Source: Tretioscincus oriximinensis (lineage: Eukaryota > Chordata > Lepidosauria > Squamata > Gymnophthalmidae). Taken from it: a stretch of 64,000 nucleotides of DNA. This document shows positions 1 to 11,224 of the stretch, in pieces. Under the pieces are notes generated by a model. It saw only the letters and a program-made list of their open reading frames with translations, had not been told where the DNA came from and made no database searches. Positions within the stretch are counted from its first letter, which is position 1; each line of letters starts with the position of its first letter. Position numbers and translations under genes: made by a program. Where the stretch lies: positions 306,010 to 370,009 of the forward strand of contig JAJVDF010000978.1 in assembly GCA_022410635.1 (NCBI GenBank). Reading direction: 5' to 3'.

Positions 1-122
1 GTAGATTCATGAGTACCACCATTAACCTGGTGCAGAAGATAGAATAAATGTAAGCCTCTGGGCGAAAATTAACCTTGTCAGCTGCTACGAGTCCCTTCGG
101 GTGAGAAGGGCAGGGTAGAAAT
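1..122 (+). mobile_element. SINE-A, 3' part
   Basis: SINE-A is my label for a tRNA-headed element of about 300 bp found in many copies here. This truncated copy has the diagnostic 3' half: the accaccattaacctggtg box, gatagaataaatgtaagcc, then gagtcccttcgggtgaga and a pol-III-type decayed tail. Confidence 0.8.
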
Positions 123-1069
123 GCCAGATTCTTTTTCTTTTCTCAAATTACTGCAAATTGCCTTTAGAGATCTCCTACCTGGCTCTTCAGCATGGTAGTT
201 GTCATCTATTCACCTGTTGACCTGATAGCAACCTATGTAAGCCTCACGAATGTAATCTGGGCACGTCACCTGCTCTTGAATCCCTGCAAATGGCCTTTAA
301 AGACATGCCTGTCTCTCAAACCCAGAAGTACCAACCTTGGATTCCATGAAGTCCGCCATTAACCGTACTAACACATGTAGATGCCAGACTCTTACCAGTA
401 TATTAATAAGAAAGGCATCATTAAGTCCAAGGTTCTTCGGTCTGTCATTAGTCCTTACCAACCAGTGACCGACCTCAGGATGTTGGTATCGGCATGCACT
501 GCCAATGTTGCAGTTTCCAACTTCTCTAGGCAGGCAGTGGCGGAAGCCCCCACACGGTGGGAAGATGGTGGTAGTAGCAGCAGCCAATTCTACAACTGTG
601 ACAGCTCCTACCGACTGCTGAGAGACATCAGGCTCCTTCAGCCTTGGGCTCTGCCTGGTAGCTGGCAGGTCAAGAACTCCCAGCTCCATACCACATTCTG
701 TTCCTGTACCCTGGGCAGCTACCCTGCTCTTGCTGGGGCCTCTGGGACCAGGTTGGTAGGGGCTCCACTGGAGAAGCTGAGTCAAACAGCCACATCTTGT
801 TTCTTTGCTGAGCAATTGACTGGGCTTGACCATTAGAAAGATTTCACAGAATAAGGCATGTTTAGAGAGTTTCGTTCTATACACATATCTGCACTGGAAT
901 GATAAATTGTATATGGGGAAGGATCTCATTTCTAACTGCATAATGGGCGTTTAATTTTCAGCATTCCTCAAACCTATCGCAATGTGTGTTGTGCTGCAGA
1001 CTACTGGGCCATCTTTCCTCTTCCCGTTGGGTTTCTCTTGCTTTCCTTAATAAAGCGTCTTTGTTCTAG
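123..1069. other. EXOSC5 intronic flank, no gene recognised
   Basis: A short CR1 3' fragment (minus) lies at about 255-312. Open frames of 151 codons (381-836, +) and 214 codons (941-297, -) overlap. Neither shows a domain, splice context or similarity I recognise, and the two are mutually antisense. The acceptor tract of the EXOSC5 exon begins about 1030. Confidence 0.6.
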
Positions 1070-1210
1070 ATGCTCGCGAGTTGCTTGAATGCTGCCTGCG
1101 TGGGTCTGATGGATGCAGGATTACCCATGAAGTCCGTATTCTGTGGGGTCACCTGTGCTGTTGATGCAGATGGCAATATCACCCTGGACCCCACCACAAA
1201 GCAAGAGAAG
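1070..1210 (+). CDS. EXOSC5: EXOSC5 internal coding exon (RNase PH core)
   Basis: This 47-codon exon belongs to the RNA exosome subunit Rrp46/EXOSC5, a catalytically inactive RNase PH-fold member of the six-subunit exosome ring in nucleus and cytoplasm. Translation contains [16 protein letters not shown], then a segment ending in LDPTTKQEK, which matches my memory of vertebrate EXOSC5 closely. It is bounded by an acceptor (pyrimidine-rich tract, ttctag) and a perfect donor (AAG/gtacgt), and both junctions are phase 0. The start of the gene is not in the window. The first codon reads ATG, but it corresponds to an internal leucine of the human protein, so it is not a start codon. Confidence 0.95.
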
Positions 1211-1397
1211 GTACGTAGGGTGAAGATCCAAGGAAGGGTTTAAGGATCTAGCTATCCTTAAATCTAAAATCACTTACGATCTGTCTTCAGAGTTGCACAG
1301 CATCATAAAAGGAACAAGCTGTTCCTTTACATACCTAGATGAGAGAAAGGAAGACCGTGTGAAGTAAGAAACAATGACCTAGAGTCTCTCCCTTTTT

Positions 1398-1668
1398 TCT
1401 GTAAGAACATAAGAGGAGCAGTGATGTATCGGGCCGGAGCCCATCTAGTCCAGCATTCTTACACAAATAGTGGCCCGAAGTAAAATAATTCACCTGCAAA
1501 TGGTATTTCAGGAATCCTACCTGTTGCTCCATCCCAGAGGCAGGATTAAGAGAGCCATCCTAGTAGCTTCCATGAACTTGTCTAATCTTGTCTTAAAGCT
1601 ATCCAGTCTGCTAGCTACCACCACCTGTCGTGGAATTAAAGTCCACAGACCAATGACCCTCTGGGTGG
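1398..1668 (-). mobile_element. CR1 LINE 3' end
   Basis: It reads in antisense from the CR1 terminus (gtaagaacataagaggagc) through the pieces for prevention-type boxes seen in all copies here: agcccatctagtccagc, ttcaggaatcctacctgttg, accaatgaccctctgggtg. 5' truncated. Confidence 0.9.
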
Positions 1669-1800
1669 GGCTGAGAGAGCTCCGAAGAACTCTGACCAGC
1701 CGAAGGTCAACCGGCTGGCTTTTGTGAAGTAGTGCAAAATCAGACCGGGAGACTTCCAGATAAGAGTCTGACACTCTAACCACTACCACCAGACTGCCTC
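1669..1800 (-). mobile_element. SINE-B (Sauria-type) fragment
   Basis: SINE-B is a second tRNA-headed family of about 230 bp. In reverse orientation this copy shows gggctgagagagctccgaag, the tgaccagc..aaggtca core and the head ending accactaccaccagactg. It abuts the CR1 end directly. Confidence 0.8.
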
Positions 1801-2496
1801 TTGAAGATGAGGTGAACAATAGATGGAATCAAAGCTTTCACGTTTTCTATCCAAAGCTTTGTTATTAAAAGGGGCTTCCATTTGAAGGCCATAGGTTCAG
1901 GACCCCACCACTTGCTGATGCATTTTGAGGAGAGAATCCTGACTTTTTCAGCACTGACTACATTCCTGTTGCCCTATTAGTCATCCAACAGACAAGGTCG
2001 GCACCATGCCAGGCGTTAGTAGAAGACAACGCACCCTTATGAAGAGCTCCTTTATCAGCTCTAGCGGGTAATTGCTTATTGTGGCCTGGCAGGTCAATAG
2101 CTCTTGGTCTCTCTCCCTGGCGGCCCAATCTCTGCAGCCTTTCCTAATAGCTTTTCTCGTTTATCGACTGTCGGATTCCATCTATTGCCATCTGCCTTCT
2201 TCACCCAGGGCTCCCCTTAATCAACCGCCGTCAGCACTATTTCTCTGGTTCACTTTCTGGCAGGGAAGAGTGCCACCTTTCTTGCAGTCTCTCCATCGAA
2301 TTCACAGGGGTCCCCCAATTTTTAGAATTGCACTGTGTTAATTGCAAGACGTTCATCTGAGTTGCTTGCAAGGTTGGTAATACGGTTTTGTGGGTTTTCC
2401 ATTCATCGTTGTTGCATTTTCTGTGCGAATTCAACACGATCAGCAGACAATCATTCTGGTTTTTTACATGAGTACTGCTATGCAGTAGTTGACACA

Positions 2497-2985
2497 CTGC
2501 GCTTAAGATGTGATCTGATTGGAGTGTGTAAAATCATGCATGAGATGGATAAGGTGAACAGAGAAAAAATACGAGGTATACAACACCAGGACAAGAGGGC
2601 ATTCCTTGAAACGGATGCACAGAAGAGTTAGGACAGACAAAGGAATTATTTTTTTTACCCAGAGGGTCATTGGTCTGTGAAATTAACTTTCAGAAGAAGT
2701 GGTGATAGCTAGCTGTCTGGGTAGCTTAAAGATGGAATTCGACAAATTCCTGAAAGCCATGTATATCAATACATACTAGGATGATGTCTTGATCCTGCCT
2801 CTGGGATTCAGCAGTAGATAGGATTCTTGTGATGCCATTTGCAGAGAGTCAAGAACAGGTGAAGGTTTTGCCTTCTTCTGCTTGAGATACCGAAATGGTG
2901 AGCCATTGTGTAAGAAATTGCTAGAGACTACTGTGGTTGGGCTGTGGCCCCATTCAGCAGGACTCCTCTTATGATCTTCTAATGC
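2497..2985 (+). mobile_element. CR1 LINE 3' end
   Basis: Sense copy beginning at the codons for the conserved DLIGVxKIMHxMDKVNRE block, through ttttttttacccagagggtc and a 3' UTR ending agcaggactcctcttatg. Several frame breaks; long decayed. Confidence 0.85.
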
Positions 2986-3329
2986 TACAATGATGCTAGG
3001 TTCAACATGTTTTGTTTTGTTTTTTAAGTGCCTCTACTAGTCCATAATACCTTCAGGACAGCGTTGCTTTGTGCCTTTTTCATAATTCCTGGGGGGGAAA
3101 TGCAAGAACTAAAACGGGTTACGTGCAAGAAGAATTCATTGAATAATTCCTGGTGCATTTTGAATATCTTTGTCAGTCGTGATTTGTTCAATATTTAAAT
3201 GGATGTAAAGTTACATCTTGTGGAATTCATTACTTGTTAGGGCAGCTCTGTGCTGCCTATTTCTGTTCCACCACAGTCCCTACGGATTAATTTCACAGGG
3301 CAGGGTGGGAGGTGGGGATGAACTAAAGG

Positions 3330-3645
3330 CCTTTTATTTACTTATTATTTATTTATATACACTTACATCCTGCCCTATACCCGAGTACAAAATTAGCATT
3401 TTAAAACAGCAGCTAAAAGTGAGGAAAGGAAAGCTGATTTTTCAGCCAGAGCCCAGGTTACAGAAAGGCATCTTCAAAGATTTTCTAAATGTTTACAATG
3501 ATTATGCTTGATGCATCTTAAGGGGGGCAATATCCCACAGACTGGGAGCTACCACAAAAAAGACCCTGCCTAGCTTCCCATTCCCTTTGCTGCTGAACAA
3601 GGAGGGCTTTCTCTGGAGGTCTTAAGACATGGGAGCTTGATAAAG
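3330..3645 (-). mobile_element. L2-like LINE 3' region
   Basis: Antisense 3' tail: TTTA-rich start, catcctgccctatacccgag, later cagactgggagctaccac and tttgctgctgaacaaggagg. The same blocks in the same order occur at 8668-9400 and 41340-41960, the last running into recognisable RT codons. Confidence 0.6.
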
Positions 3646-3667
3646 GAGTAATTGAAGTCCAGGCCAT

Positions 3668-3938
3668 GTAGAGGCATTGTGGTATAGCGGTTAAGAGCCC
3701 TTGTGTTTCAACAGAGATAGCATGTTCAAAACTGTGTGTTCGCTGTCAAGGGTGTTGAGTGCCTTCTATTGGCCTTAGCTCTAGCCAACCCAACCATTTG
3801 AAAGCAAGAAATTGCAATTAGATAAACAGGAACCATCACAGTGTGATGGGGAAGATAGAATGTAAGCCTTCAGGTGAAAAATAAGCTTGTAAGGCACTTT
3901 GAGTCCCTTCGGGTGAGAAAAGTGGGGTATAAACTGTT
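3668..3938 (+). mobile_element. SINE-A, near full length
   Basis: Head with tggtatagcggttaagagcc, middle with ctctagccaacccaaccat, tail with gatggggaagatagaatg and gagtcccttcgggtgagaa. Confidence 0.85.
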
Positions 3939-4033
3939 GTTGCAGTCCATTAGTCAGGGTACAAAGTATTTCTATACTAGATATTGACCAAACGAAACTT
4001 CTATCAGTGGAGACTGTAATCCTTTTTAAAAGT

Positions 4034-4115
4034 GAATTATTATTATTATTATTTTTATTTTTATTATTTTTTATATTTATATTTATTTTTATATTTATTA
4101 TTTATTATTATTAAT
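4034..4115. repeat. AT-rich (TTA/TTTA)n simple repeat
   Basis: About 80 bases composed of T and A only except at the edges, mixed ATT and ATTT units. Confidence 0.9.
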
Positions 4116-4284
4116 ACGATACAATGAGCAAAAAAACCTATTAGTAAAATAAAAGACATATTCTAGAAAGTAACCTCCACTATCTTATACCCACATAATG
4201 CAATTTAAAGTATCTGTAACGTTTAAGGGAGTACAGTCTTATGAACTGTCAAGTCAATGCAGAAAGGTAGAGGTATAACAAGAC

Positions 4285-4592
4285 ATGAATGGTGCAGCTG
4301 CTAAGAGCCAATCTTTCAACTGAGATCTGGTTTTGAGGCTCTGTGTCAGACATGGAGAGGGGTGAGCTCCCCCTATTGGCCTTCAACTCTAGCCACCATC
4401 TGCTATTTGAAAGAAAGTTGATTTGCAATCTAAATTTCAATTAGATAAATGGGTACCACTATTAACCTGGTGGGGAAGATAGAACAGATGTAAGTCTTCG
4501 GTCAAAAGTTAACCTTGAAAGCCACTCTGAGTCCCTTCAGGTACAGGTCAGTATAGAACACATTAAATAAATAAATAAATAAATAAATATTC
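4285..4592 (+). mobile_element. SINE-A with (AAAT)n tail
   Basis: Contains gctctgtgtcagacatggag, ctctagccaccatctgctat and accactattaacctggtgg, and ends in a pure AAAT run at about 4563-4592, which may be its own tail. Confidence 0.85.
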
Positions 4593-4604
4593 CTTTTTCA
4601 TAGG

Positions 4605-4878
4605 ATCAAGAGTAGAAGAAGAAGAATTGGGTTTTTTATACCCAGCTTTTCTCACCTCAAAGCGGCTTACAAATTTTTTTTTTGCCTGAAGGCTTGCATT
4701 CTGTCTTCTAGGCTGTTGGTGGTTCCCATTTATCTAGTTGCAGTCAGTTGCAATTTCTTGCCATTCTTGCTTTCAAATAGCTGGGTTGGCTAGAGCTACA
4801 GGCGAGTAGAAGGTGCTCATCCTCCGCACGTCCGACACAGGACCTCAAAACCCCATCTCTCAGATGAGAGACCGTCAT
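4605..4878 (-). mobile_element. SINE-A, inverted neighbour
   Basis: The reverse-complement copy starts with AGA repeats, then tttatacccagcttttctca, gttggctagagctacaggcg, and ends in the head at ctctcagatgagagac. It lies 13 bp from the copy at 4285-4592, in inverted orientation. Confidence 0.85.
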
Positions 4879-5089
4879 GAAATTTTTACCTTCTTCTCCT
4901 GCTTGAGGGCATCCTGGAATCATTGGGGAATCCAGATGTATGGAACAGAATATTGGACTGGACGGCAGGGTTCTTCTTATGCTTTTCGTATTCTAGGCTT
5001 GTTAGAAAATTTCAGAAATATTAATTGGATATCATGCAAAAACCAGTTGTCAACAATAACACAACAACCAGTTTCAGGTTTCTCATCTT

Positions 5090-5480
5090 GAGGCAGAATT
5101 TTTGTTTCCAGTTTTATGGTTAACTGATGGTATTCTGCCTGCTTTTCTACCCTGTTTTGTCATGCCGACAAGTGCTTATTAAAAAAAGCTTTGATGCCCA
5201 GCAGCTTCACAATTTTAAAAGTAGTAACAGCAGCAGCCCAAAATATGTGCAGGGTGAAGCAGCTGTTAGTGTGCCTGCTGAGAAATGTAGTCTGCCTCTG
5301 AGCAGCAGGCAGCCTCTTCCACCCAACCTGCGAAGGCCCCTGCCCTGCAGATGACAGCTCCCAGCCTGCACCACAGCTAGCCAGGGAGTGACGATGCTTT
5401 TTCTCCAATGAGTGCCTAGTCCTGCCCCTGGAAACATATTTGCTGCTGACAGGAATTTGGCTGAGGGATCAGTCTATATT
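5090..5480 (+). mobile_element. Family D repeat (putative MITE), copy 1
   Basis: This is the first of five copies of a dispersed family of about 380 bp. Blocks include tgcccagcagcttcac, gggtgaagcagctgttagtg, cagatgacagctcccagcct and, near the 3' end, a ggaaacatatttgctg block. I could not assign it to a named family. The ends are imperfect inverted repeats, best seen in the copies at 42655 and 59375. Confidence 0.6.
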
Positions 5481-6406
5481 GGCATTCCTTCCAGTAAGTT
5501 TTTGCTTTTGGTATTCCTACCATGAAAAAGAAATTAAAAATATCCATTAAATCTTTGTAGTGAGATTAATCAGATATCTATAACCCCGATTGGTTCTAGT
5601 TATTTAATTAGGAAAAAAAGAATATAGATTTATAAATATTTCAGCAGTTTATCTGCATGTTGCCCACTGTTCCAGCTCGCTTGTGAAATATAAAAGTCAT
5701 AAGTGCAGATTTTTTTGAAGGGGGGAGGAAGTTAAATAAATTAGCAGTTCTGCAAAAGACCATTAAAGGATATTAAATCTCTGAATATCAGAACAGCGAT
5801 ACAAAATCCATAGAACTTAAATAAGCAATGAAGATTTAATCAGCCAAATTCAGCCAGCAGAAAATTGAATGGAAAGCCCAAATGAATCAAATAGGGTTTT
5901 GTAGACGCCTCTATAGGAATATTACGAATAATATGGATGCATTGTTTAAATAAAATGTGTTGTGTTTGCTATGGTGTATTTTTTCAGGCCTCTTGAAAAC
6001 GTCTTCAAGTATAAATCTATGTAGGCTTTTCAGTGAAGGTAAAAGGGTTAGACATCAGAAGTGGAATTATTTTATGCAGCATTTTGCAGTATGTTGAATA
6101 TGGAATCTGGAGGGAAGGGACTGTATGCTCCTCTGATTAGTGATATTTGAGATGGCTTCTGTATTTATTTATTCTTGCATTTGCATCCTCCCACAAAATC
6201 TTCAAGAACCATTTTGACCAGGCACCGGCTTGCTCATAATACGTTTCACTGCACCAAACTGATGACTTCATTTATTATTACACTACGTTTAGCGTTTCTT
6301 AACCGCTGATGCCTAATCCACCTGGATTAACAAATTTTTAAACAGCAAAACTATTCCTAATCCAATTCTTTCACCCTTCAGATTAACAATATGTGTGTCT
6401 TAATAT
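5481..6406. other. EXOSC5 intron, AT-rich unique sequence
   Basis: About 900 bases without a clear repeat family, gene or RNA. AT-rich with scattered A and T runs. Nothing coding-like was seen. Confidence 0.5.
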
Positions 6407-6804
6407 AGACTGATCAGATTTTCTGAGGCCCAAACTGGAGTAATTAATATTCATGCTAATTTGCATATTCCCCCTCTGAAAAATCCCCGCCAGAGAAATC
6501 TGCAAAGCATGTGAGAATTTTTTTAAGTGTGTGAGAATTTTTAAAATGCATGAGAATTTTTTGAAGTATGCAAGAAGTTTGCATTTTTTATTTTTACTGA
6601 GAGGAGGGTGCCTTCAGGAGCTGGCCCCAGTTACCAGAGCCCCATAGTGTTGGTGCAGTAAATTTTTTTTAACAAAAAATATTTTTTTTATTACTATTTT
6701 TCTTCCTCAGCAAAAAAAATGGGGAAATGGCAGGGGCCCAGTAGGACAGGTTAGGCACCCCTAAACTGGGTTCTACCCCCAAAAAAGGATCATCTGGTCA
6801 GCCG
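6407..6804 (+). mobile_element. MITE family F, copy 1
   Basis: About 400 bp sharing its whole length with 36221-36619: ends AGACTGATCAGAT and, inverted, a TCGGCTGACCAGAT-like end. The middle has gtgagaatttttttaagtgt-type triplicated blocks and a gggtgccttcag block. No coding capacity, so non-autonomous. Confidence 0.7.
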
Positions 6805-7428
6805 AGTCTTAAATAGCCCATTTTAATAAGTTTTCTTTCCTAATATTGTAAATTTTCAAGCACTTAATGCATTGATGCAAGATTTCCAAATTTGTTTAAG
6901 GTTACTTCTCAGGTGTTCTGCTACCTCTCCCTTCTGTTGTTTAATCATCAGTTATTTTATTAACTTCTTTCACTGGAACACAAAACAATCATAAATATTA
7001 TTTGCTTCGAGTATACGAAATAGAAGTGTATTATAGAAGTGTTTGTGCAGATTCCAGTAATTGTTGAGAACTCTTATAGTAAAAATACTCTTGCTGAAAA
7101 AGCTTATATATCGTCCTGTTTTTTTCCAATCTGCCTGTGCACCCTCATCCAAAATATTTTTATCTTACTACATCTCCAGCTAGACAGGGTTGTTTTGGCC
7201 AGGTGCCCAGAAGCAGCTTGCTGTGGCTGTTCCTTTGAACACAACCCACTCACCTTACTGATCAACTGGCTAAGAATTATGAAATGAAGGTAATGGATAG
7301 AAGGAGCAAACAATTGTTTGGAAAAAAGGCAGATGATGGAGAGTCAAGAAGAGAATCCTTCCCAAAAAGGATGGGGATCACAATATTTCTGATTGAGTGT
7401 AACCAAAGGTCTTTTTTCTTAATTACAG

Positions 7429-7518
7429 GAAGCCCAAGCAATGCTAACATTTGCCTTTGACAGCACTGAGAAGAACGTGTTGCTGTCGAGCACAAAGGGG
7501 ATGTGTTCAGTAGAGCAG
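7429..7518 (+). CDS. EXOSC5: EXOSC5 penultimate coding exon
   Basis: This is a 30-codon, phase-0 exon. It reads EAQAMLTFAFDSTEKNVLLS followed by STKGMCSVEQ, the second half of the RNase PH domain, where the human protein has a very similar ALTFALDS-type strand. The acceptor is ttaattacag and the donor is CAG/gtaggt. It joins in frame to the exon at 1070-1210 and to the terminal exon at 21020. The upstream intron is 6.2 kb and the downstream intron 13.5 kb, both loaded with retroelements. Confidence 0.95.
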
Positions 7519-7529
7519 GTAGGTGTAAA

Positions 7530-7790
7530 TTCCTGGGCCAGGTGGATCAAATTGATGGAATCCAAGGGTATAAACAGCTATTAGGATTGATGTCTTGATA
7601 CTGCCTCCAAGATGGAGCAAGAGGCAGGATTCCTGAAATGCCTTTTGCAAGGCGTCAAGAACAGGTGAAGATTTTGCCTTCTTCTGTTTCAGACTGCCCA
7701 GGTGCAATTGGTGGGCCACTGTGTGAGGCAGAATGCTGGACTTAGATGGGATCTGTCCCGATTCAGAAGAACTTCTCTTATGTTCTTATG
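7530..7790 (+). mobile_element. CR1 LINE 3' end
   Basis: It begins 12 bases after the EXOSC5 donor, with aagggtataaacagctatta, and ends at the canonical terminus cttctcttatgttcttatg. Sense orientation. Confidence 0.88.
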
Positions 7791-7794
7791 ACTA

Positions 7795-8088
7795 TTTTAA
7801 TGCACTCTCAATGGGGCTGCCCTTCAAAACAGTCTGGAAGCTGCAGCTGGTGCAGAACGCAGCAGCTAGACTGTTGTCCAGAATGACTGGCGGGGCAAAC
7901 ATCACACTAGTCTGGAAAAGAGCTGCGCTGGCTGCTGATTTGCTATTGAGCCCAATTCAAGGTATTAATTCTAACCTACAATGCTCTACATAACTTGGGC
8001 CCCAAATATCAACCTGCCCGTGGCTTAAGATGTGCAGAGGAGCCCCTCCTGGCTGTGCCACCAAGACCTTCAGGTATTGGGTGGTATA
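7795..8088 (+). mobile_element. L2-like LINE RT fragment
   Basis: Translation contains MGLPFKTVWKLQLVQNAAAR and later NLGPKYQPARGLRC, the C-terminal RT region of jockey-superfamily L2-type LINEs. It has decayed with frame shifts. Confidence 0.8.
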
Positions 8089-8089
8089 G

Positions 8090-8122
<33 letters not shown>

Positions 8123-8165
8123 TTTATTTATTTATTATTTATTTATTATTTATTATTATTATTGC
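8090..8165. repeat. (TTA)n microsatellite
   Basis: Near-pure TTA/TTTA repeat giving tyrosine, leucine or isoleucine homopolymers in translation; no coding role. Confidence 0.95.
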
Positions 8166-8667
8166 GAGAAAGTTACATTTATTAACATCTCAATCATACA
8201 TGCAATTTTTCTAACGTATTGGGCAGTTTAGAAATGTAAGTAAAAGTAATGGATAGATTTTTGACAGTTTACCTCCATTTTTTCCAATGGTTATCAACAA
8301 AGAGCAGAAATTCTGCAGAGAGTACAAGCTGGTATTTGTCAGACGTCCATCTCTGTCGGGTGTAAGATTTTGAGATTGCTGTATATTTAGAACTGTGATA
8401 GAAAAGTGCTAGGAAACACAGAACTTTAATAAATCTTCCAACTGCCGAGAAGCTGTCTTTAAAAACTGTCCAAATGTAACAAGGCCAAAGAACAGATGGC
8501 ATAAGGAAAAATTTTGACTGATGAGGGAATACCAATGCTGGAAAAATTGGGAGGCTGTTGGGTGGGTGTCATGTGTAAGTGTTGTATACAAAATATACAA
8601 ATTGAAAAGATAGAAAAAGTTGGTAGAGAAGATTTTTTTCTCTATTGTACAATGCTAGAATCTAAGG

Positions 8668-9400
8668 GCATTTATTTATTTTATTTTATTTACTTATACT
8701 TATATCCCGCACTATACCTGAAGGTCTCAGGGCAGCCAACATTAAAAACAAACAGTATCATATTTTAACATATTAAAAACAGTATCAAAATAGAGGGAAG
8801 GAAAATGGCATTTCTTCAACCAAAGGCCAGGTGAAAGAGTTGCATCTTCAAAGATCTTCTAAAAGCAGGCACAGATAGCTCAGTTGCTTAGGAATTCGTC
8901 TCTCGCCTGGGAGATGGGGTTTCGAAGCCCTGTGTTGGAAGTGGGGAGGGGTGAGCACCTTCCACTTGCCTGTAGCTCTAGCCAACCCAGCTATTCGAAA
9001 GCATGAATTGCAAGAAATTGCAACTGACTGCAAGTAGATACATGGGAACCACCATAGCCTGGTGGGGAAGATAGAATGTGAGCCTTCGGGCAAAATATAT
9101 CCTTGTAAGCCGCTTTGAGTCCCTTGGAAAGGTGAGAAAAGCGGGGTATAAGAACCGAGTTCTTCTTCTTCTTCTAAAAGAATACACTGATGGTGACTGA
9201 TACACCTTGAGGGCGAGACTATTTCACAGACTGAGGGAAACCACCGAGAAGACCCTGCCCCGGGTTCCCACTCTCTTTGCTGTTGAGAGGGGTGGTACAA
9301 CTAGGAAGGCCTACCCTGCAGATCTTAAGGACCAGGTAGATTGATATGGGAGAAGGCCTTCCTTTAGGTATATGGTTATTTATGAAGGTGATGGGTAGGA
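8668..9400 (-). mobile_element. L2-like LINE 3' region split by a SINE
   Basis: Antisense 3' tail from the TTTA-rich run at 8668 through atatcccgcactatacctga to 8871, resuming after 9175 with cacagactgagggaaaccac and ttgctgttgagaggggtgg. The SINE-A at 8872-9175 lies inside it. Confidence 0.65.
8872..9175 (+). mobile_element. SINE-A, full length with target duplication
   Basis: Best intact copy. The tRNA-like head has an A-box-like tagctcagttgct and a B-box-like ggtttcgaagccc. The tail ends aagcggggtataagaacc plus TTC repeats. TCTTCTAAAAG flanks both ends, consistent with target-primed insertion into the L2-like copy. Confidence 0.9.
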
Positions 9401-9939
9401 TAAGGGGGAGTATATTTCTCACCTAGAGGGTCATCCATCTATGGAATTTCCTATCATAAGAATTTAACGTGTCCACACAGCCAGGGTATTGCTTGATAAA
9501 TGCATATGCAACCTTTTGTTAAAATGCACATTTTGTCTCCAAGAACTGATTTTCTGATAATGAGTGTACGTTATGTCTGCAACCACAAGACTGAAGGCAT
9601 GTGTGTGTGTGTTGTCTCTGAATGCAGGGACCTGTGTGGATGTGGTCTTGAGACTTCCTATCGGATACTTGTCTTGGGGTCAGAGTGATCTATGATTGTT
9701 TTCCTACATAACATGTTGTAACTTGATTTCCTATGGGTTGTAATATTTTCTTAATAAAATGGTGACTATCCTGGGGTTTTGGTGTGTTATCCACTATGGT
9801 GCTTCCATGGACAAGCCTTCTTCAGATTCGCTTGTCTCTGAAAGCTTGTCTTCCTCCCTTTTTCTACTTACCCATCTATCCTTTTTTCCTTCTTTCCCTC
9901 CTTTCTTTCCATCCCTGGCTAGAGTACTCATCCGTTCAA
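9401..9939. other. EXOSC5 intron, unassigned
   Basis: A degraded CR1 box (9420-9450, tagagggtcatccatctatgg) and a short TG run at about 9600. No gene or RNA recognised. Confidence 0.4.
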
Positions 9940-10092
9940 ATATTCCCTGCTCCTTGAAGGCACTGTTGTACTTTTAGACTGTTCTATTTTTAAATTGCTC
10001 TATTTTAATCTGTTTTATCATTTTTTTATTGTGATCTACCCTGAGAACTTAGGCTATAGAACAGAAAATAAATAAATATATAAATAAATAGA
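9940..10092 (+). mobile_element. L2-like LINE 3' tail
   Basis: It has ccttgaaggcactgttgtac, tttattgtgatctaccctga and an AAATA-repeat tail. The same end is present at 50180-50340 and 63380-63505. Confidence 0.8.
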
Positions 10093-10162
10093 GGCAAACT
10101 CAACCTTTTTCCATACTGCCACATTCTGAAGCTGTAACTGATTTTGTGATTCATTGCCCTAG

Positions 10163-10395
10163 ATCTCATAGCACCTTGGAGACTAAAAAGAAAAGGGTAG
10201 GCAGCATGAGCTATTTCTATTGGGGCATACTAACCTCTCCATTTCTATTTGAGATTGGCCATTGGGTGAGACAGAAAGCTGGACTAGATAGACTCTGGCC
10301 CCGTTCAGCATGGCTCCTTTTATGCTCTTATGTAGGCAGGTGAAGGTTTTGCCTTTGTCTTCTGCTGAAATGCCCAGAAATAAATGGTTGCTCAT
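10163..10395 (+). mobile_element. Foldback-repeat stub plus CR1 3' fragment
   Basis: 10163-10212 carries accttggagactaaaaag and ggcagcatgagct, shared with 15425, 20555 and 43640. From about 10250 a CR1 3' end follows (gtgagacagaaagctggact, to cttttatgctcttatg) and a second CR1 3' stub. Confidence 0.65.
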
Positions 10396-11224
10396 CGTGG
10401 GAGACAGGGTCCTGTCCTAGGTGGGCAAAGATCTAACATACCAGTGTTTCTGTCAAGCTTTTGTTTTTTTTGCTATGTTTTCAGCAACAGACATATAAAA
10501 ATGAGTTTTGCTGCTCAGATAGCTTTTGCAGGGGATATTTGCAGTTAAATTTATGTGGCTTGGCTTTAAATGTTGTGGTCTTTTATCCACTCTGACTACA
10601 TTGCATTGCCTTTTTATGGACTGTTTTGCAGATCTGCACGGAAAAGCGATATTCAAGGCATATTAAATAATAATTCCATACACAAACGACTCTTTTATTA
10701 TATAGCATTATCTCTCAGTGCATGAGCAATTGCTTAGCATTTGTTTATACCATTATGCCGTGCATTATGGGTACTAGGGAAAAAGATGGGAAAGAAAAAT
10801 AATCCATCTTCGGATTCTATTGCTGCAAAAATACCTTTTTTCATTTTTAAAATGGCAAAAGTAAGCTTGAAAGTTTGCTAGTAATTGCATCTAAATTCTC
10901 ACAAGGTAGGGTGAGAGAGAGGCTAAATAATTTTTACGACTTTTGTAGATCCTCTTTATAATCTTGGTGCCTTGAGTTCTCTTCCTTCAGCAACTGCAAA
11001 ATATTTTCAAAAGGTATTTTAGAGGTCAAACCACATTATAGAACATTTCTAGGATTGTTTTAAATAAAGGAAGACATTTTACCAATTATTTAAAAGCAAA
11101 AGATACTGTCAAAGAAATGTTATAAAAGGGGTGATTGCATTTTCTCTAAATATTCACCATTAACGTCCATAGCTAATATAAGTGCTATGGTTTTATGTGC
11201 TTTGGAACAAAACATTCTGCTGTT
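10396..11224. other. EXOSC5 intron, AT-rich, repeat-poor
   Basis: About 830 bases without recognised repeats. The stretch 10440-10680 is AT-rich. No RNA gene or ORF of interest. Confidence 0.45.

Noticed and set aside
297..941. 214-codon minus frame (and 151-codon plus frame) as an exon of a further gene
   Set aside because: Mutually antisense, no recognised domain, no splice signals; kept only as unassigned sequence.
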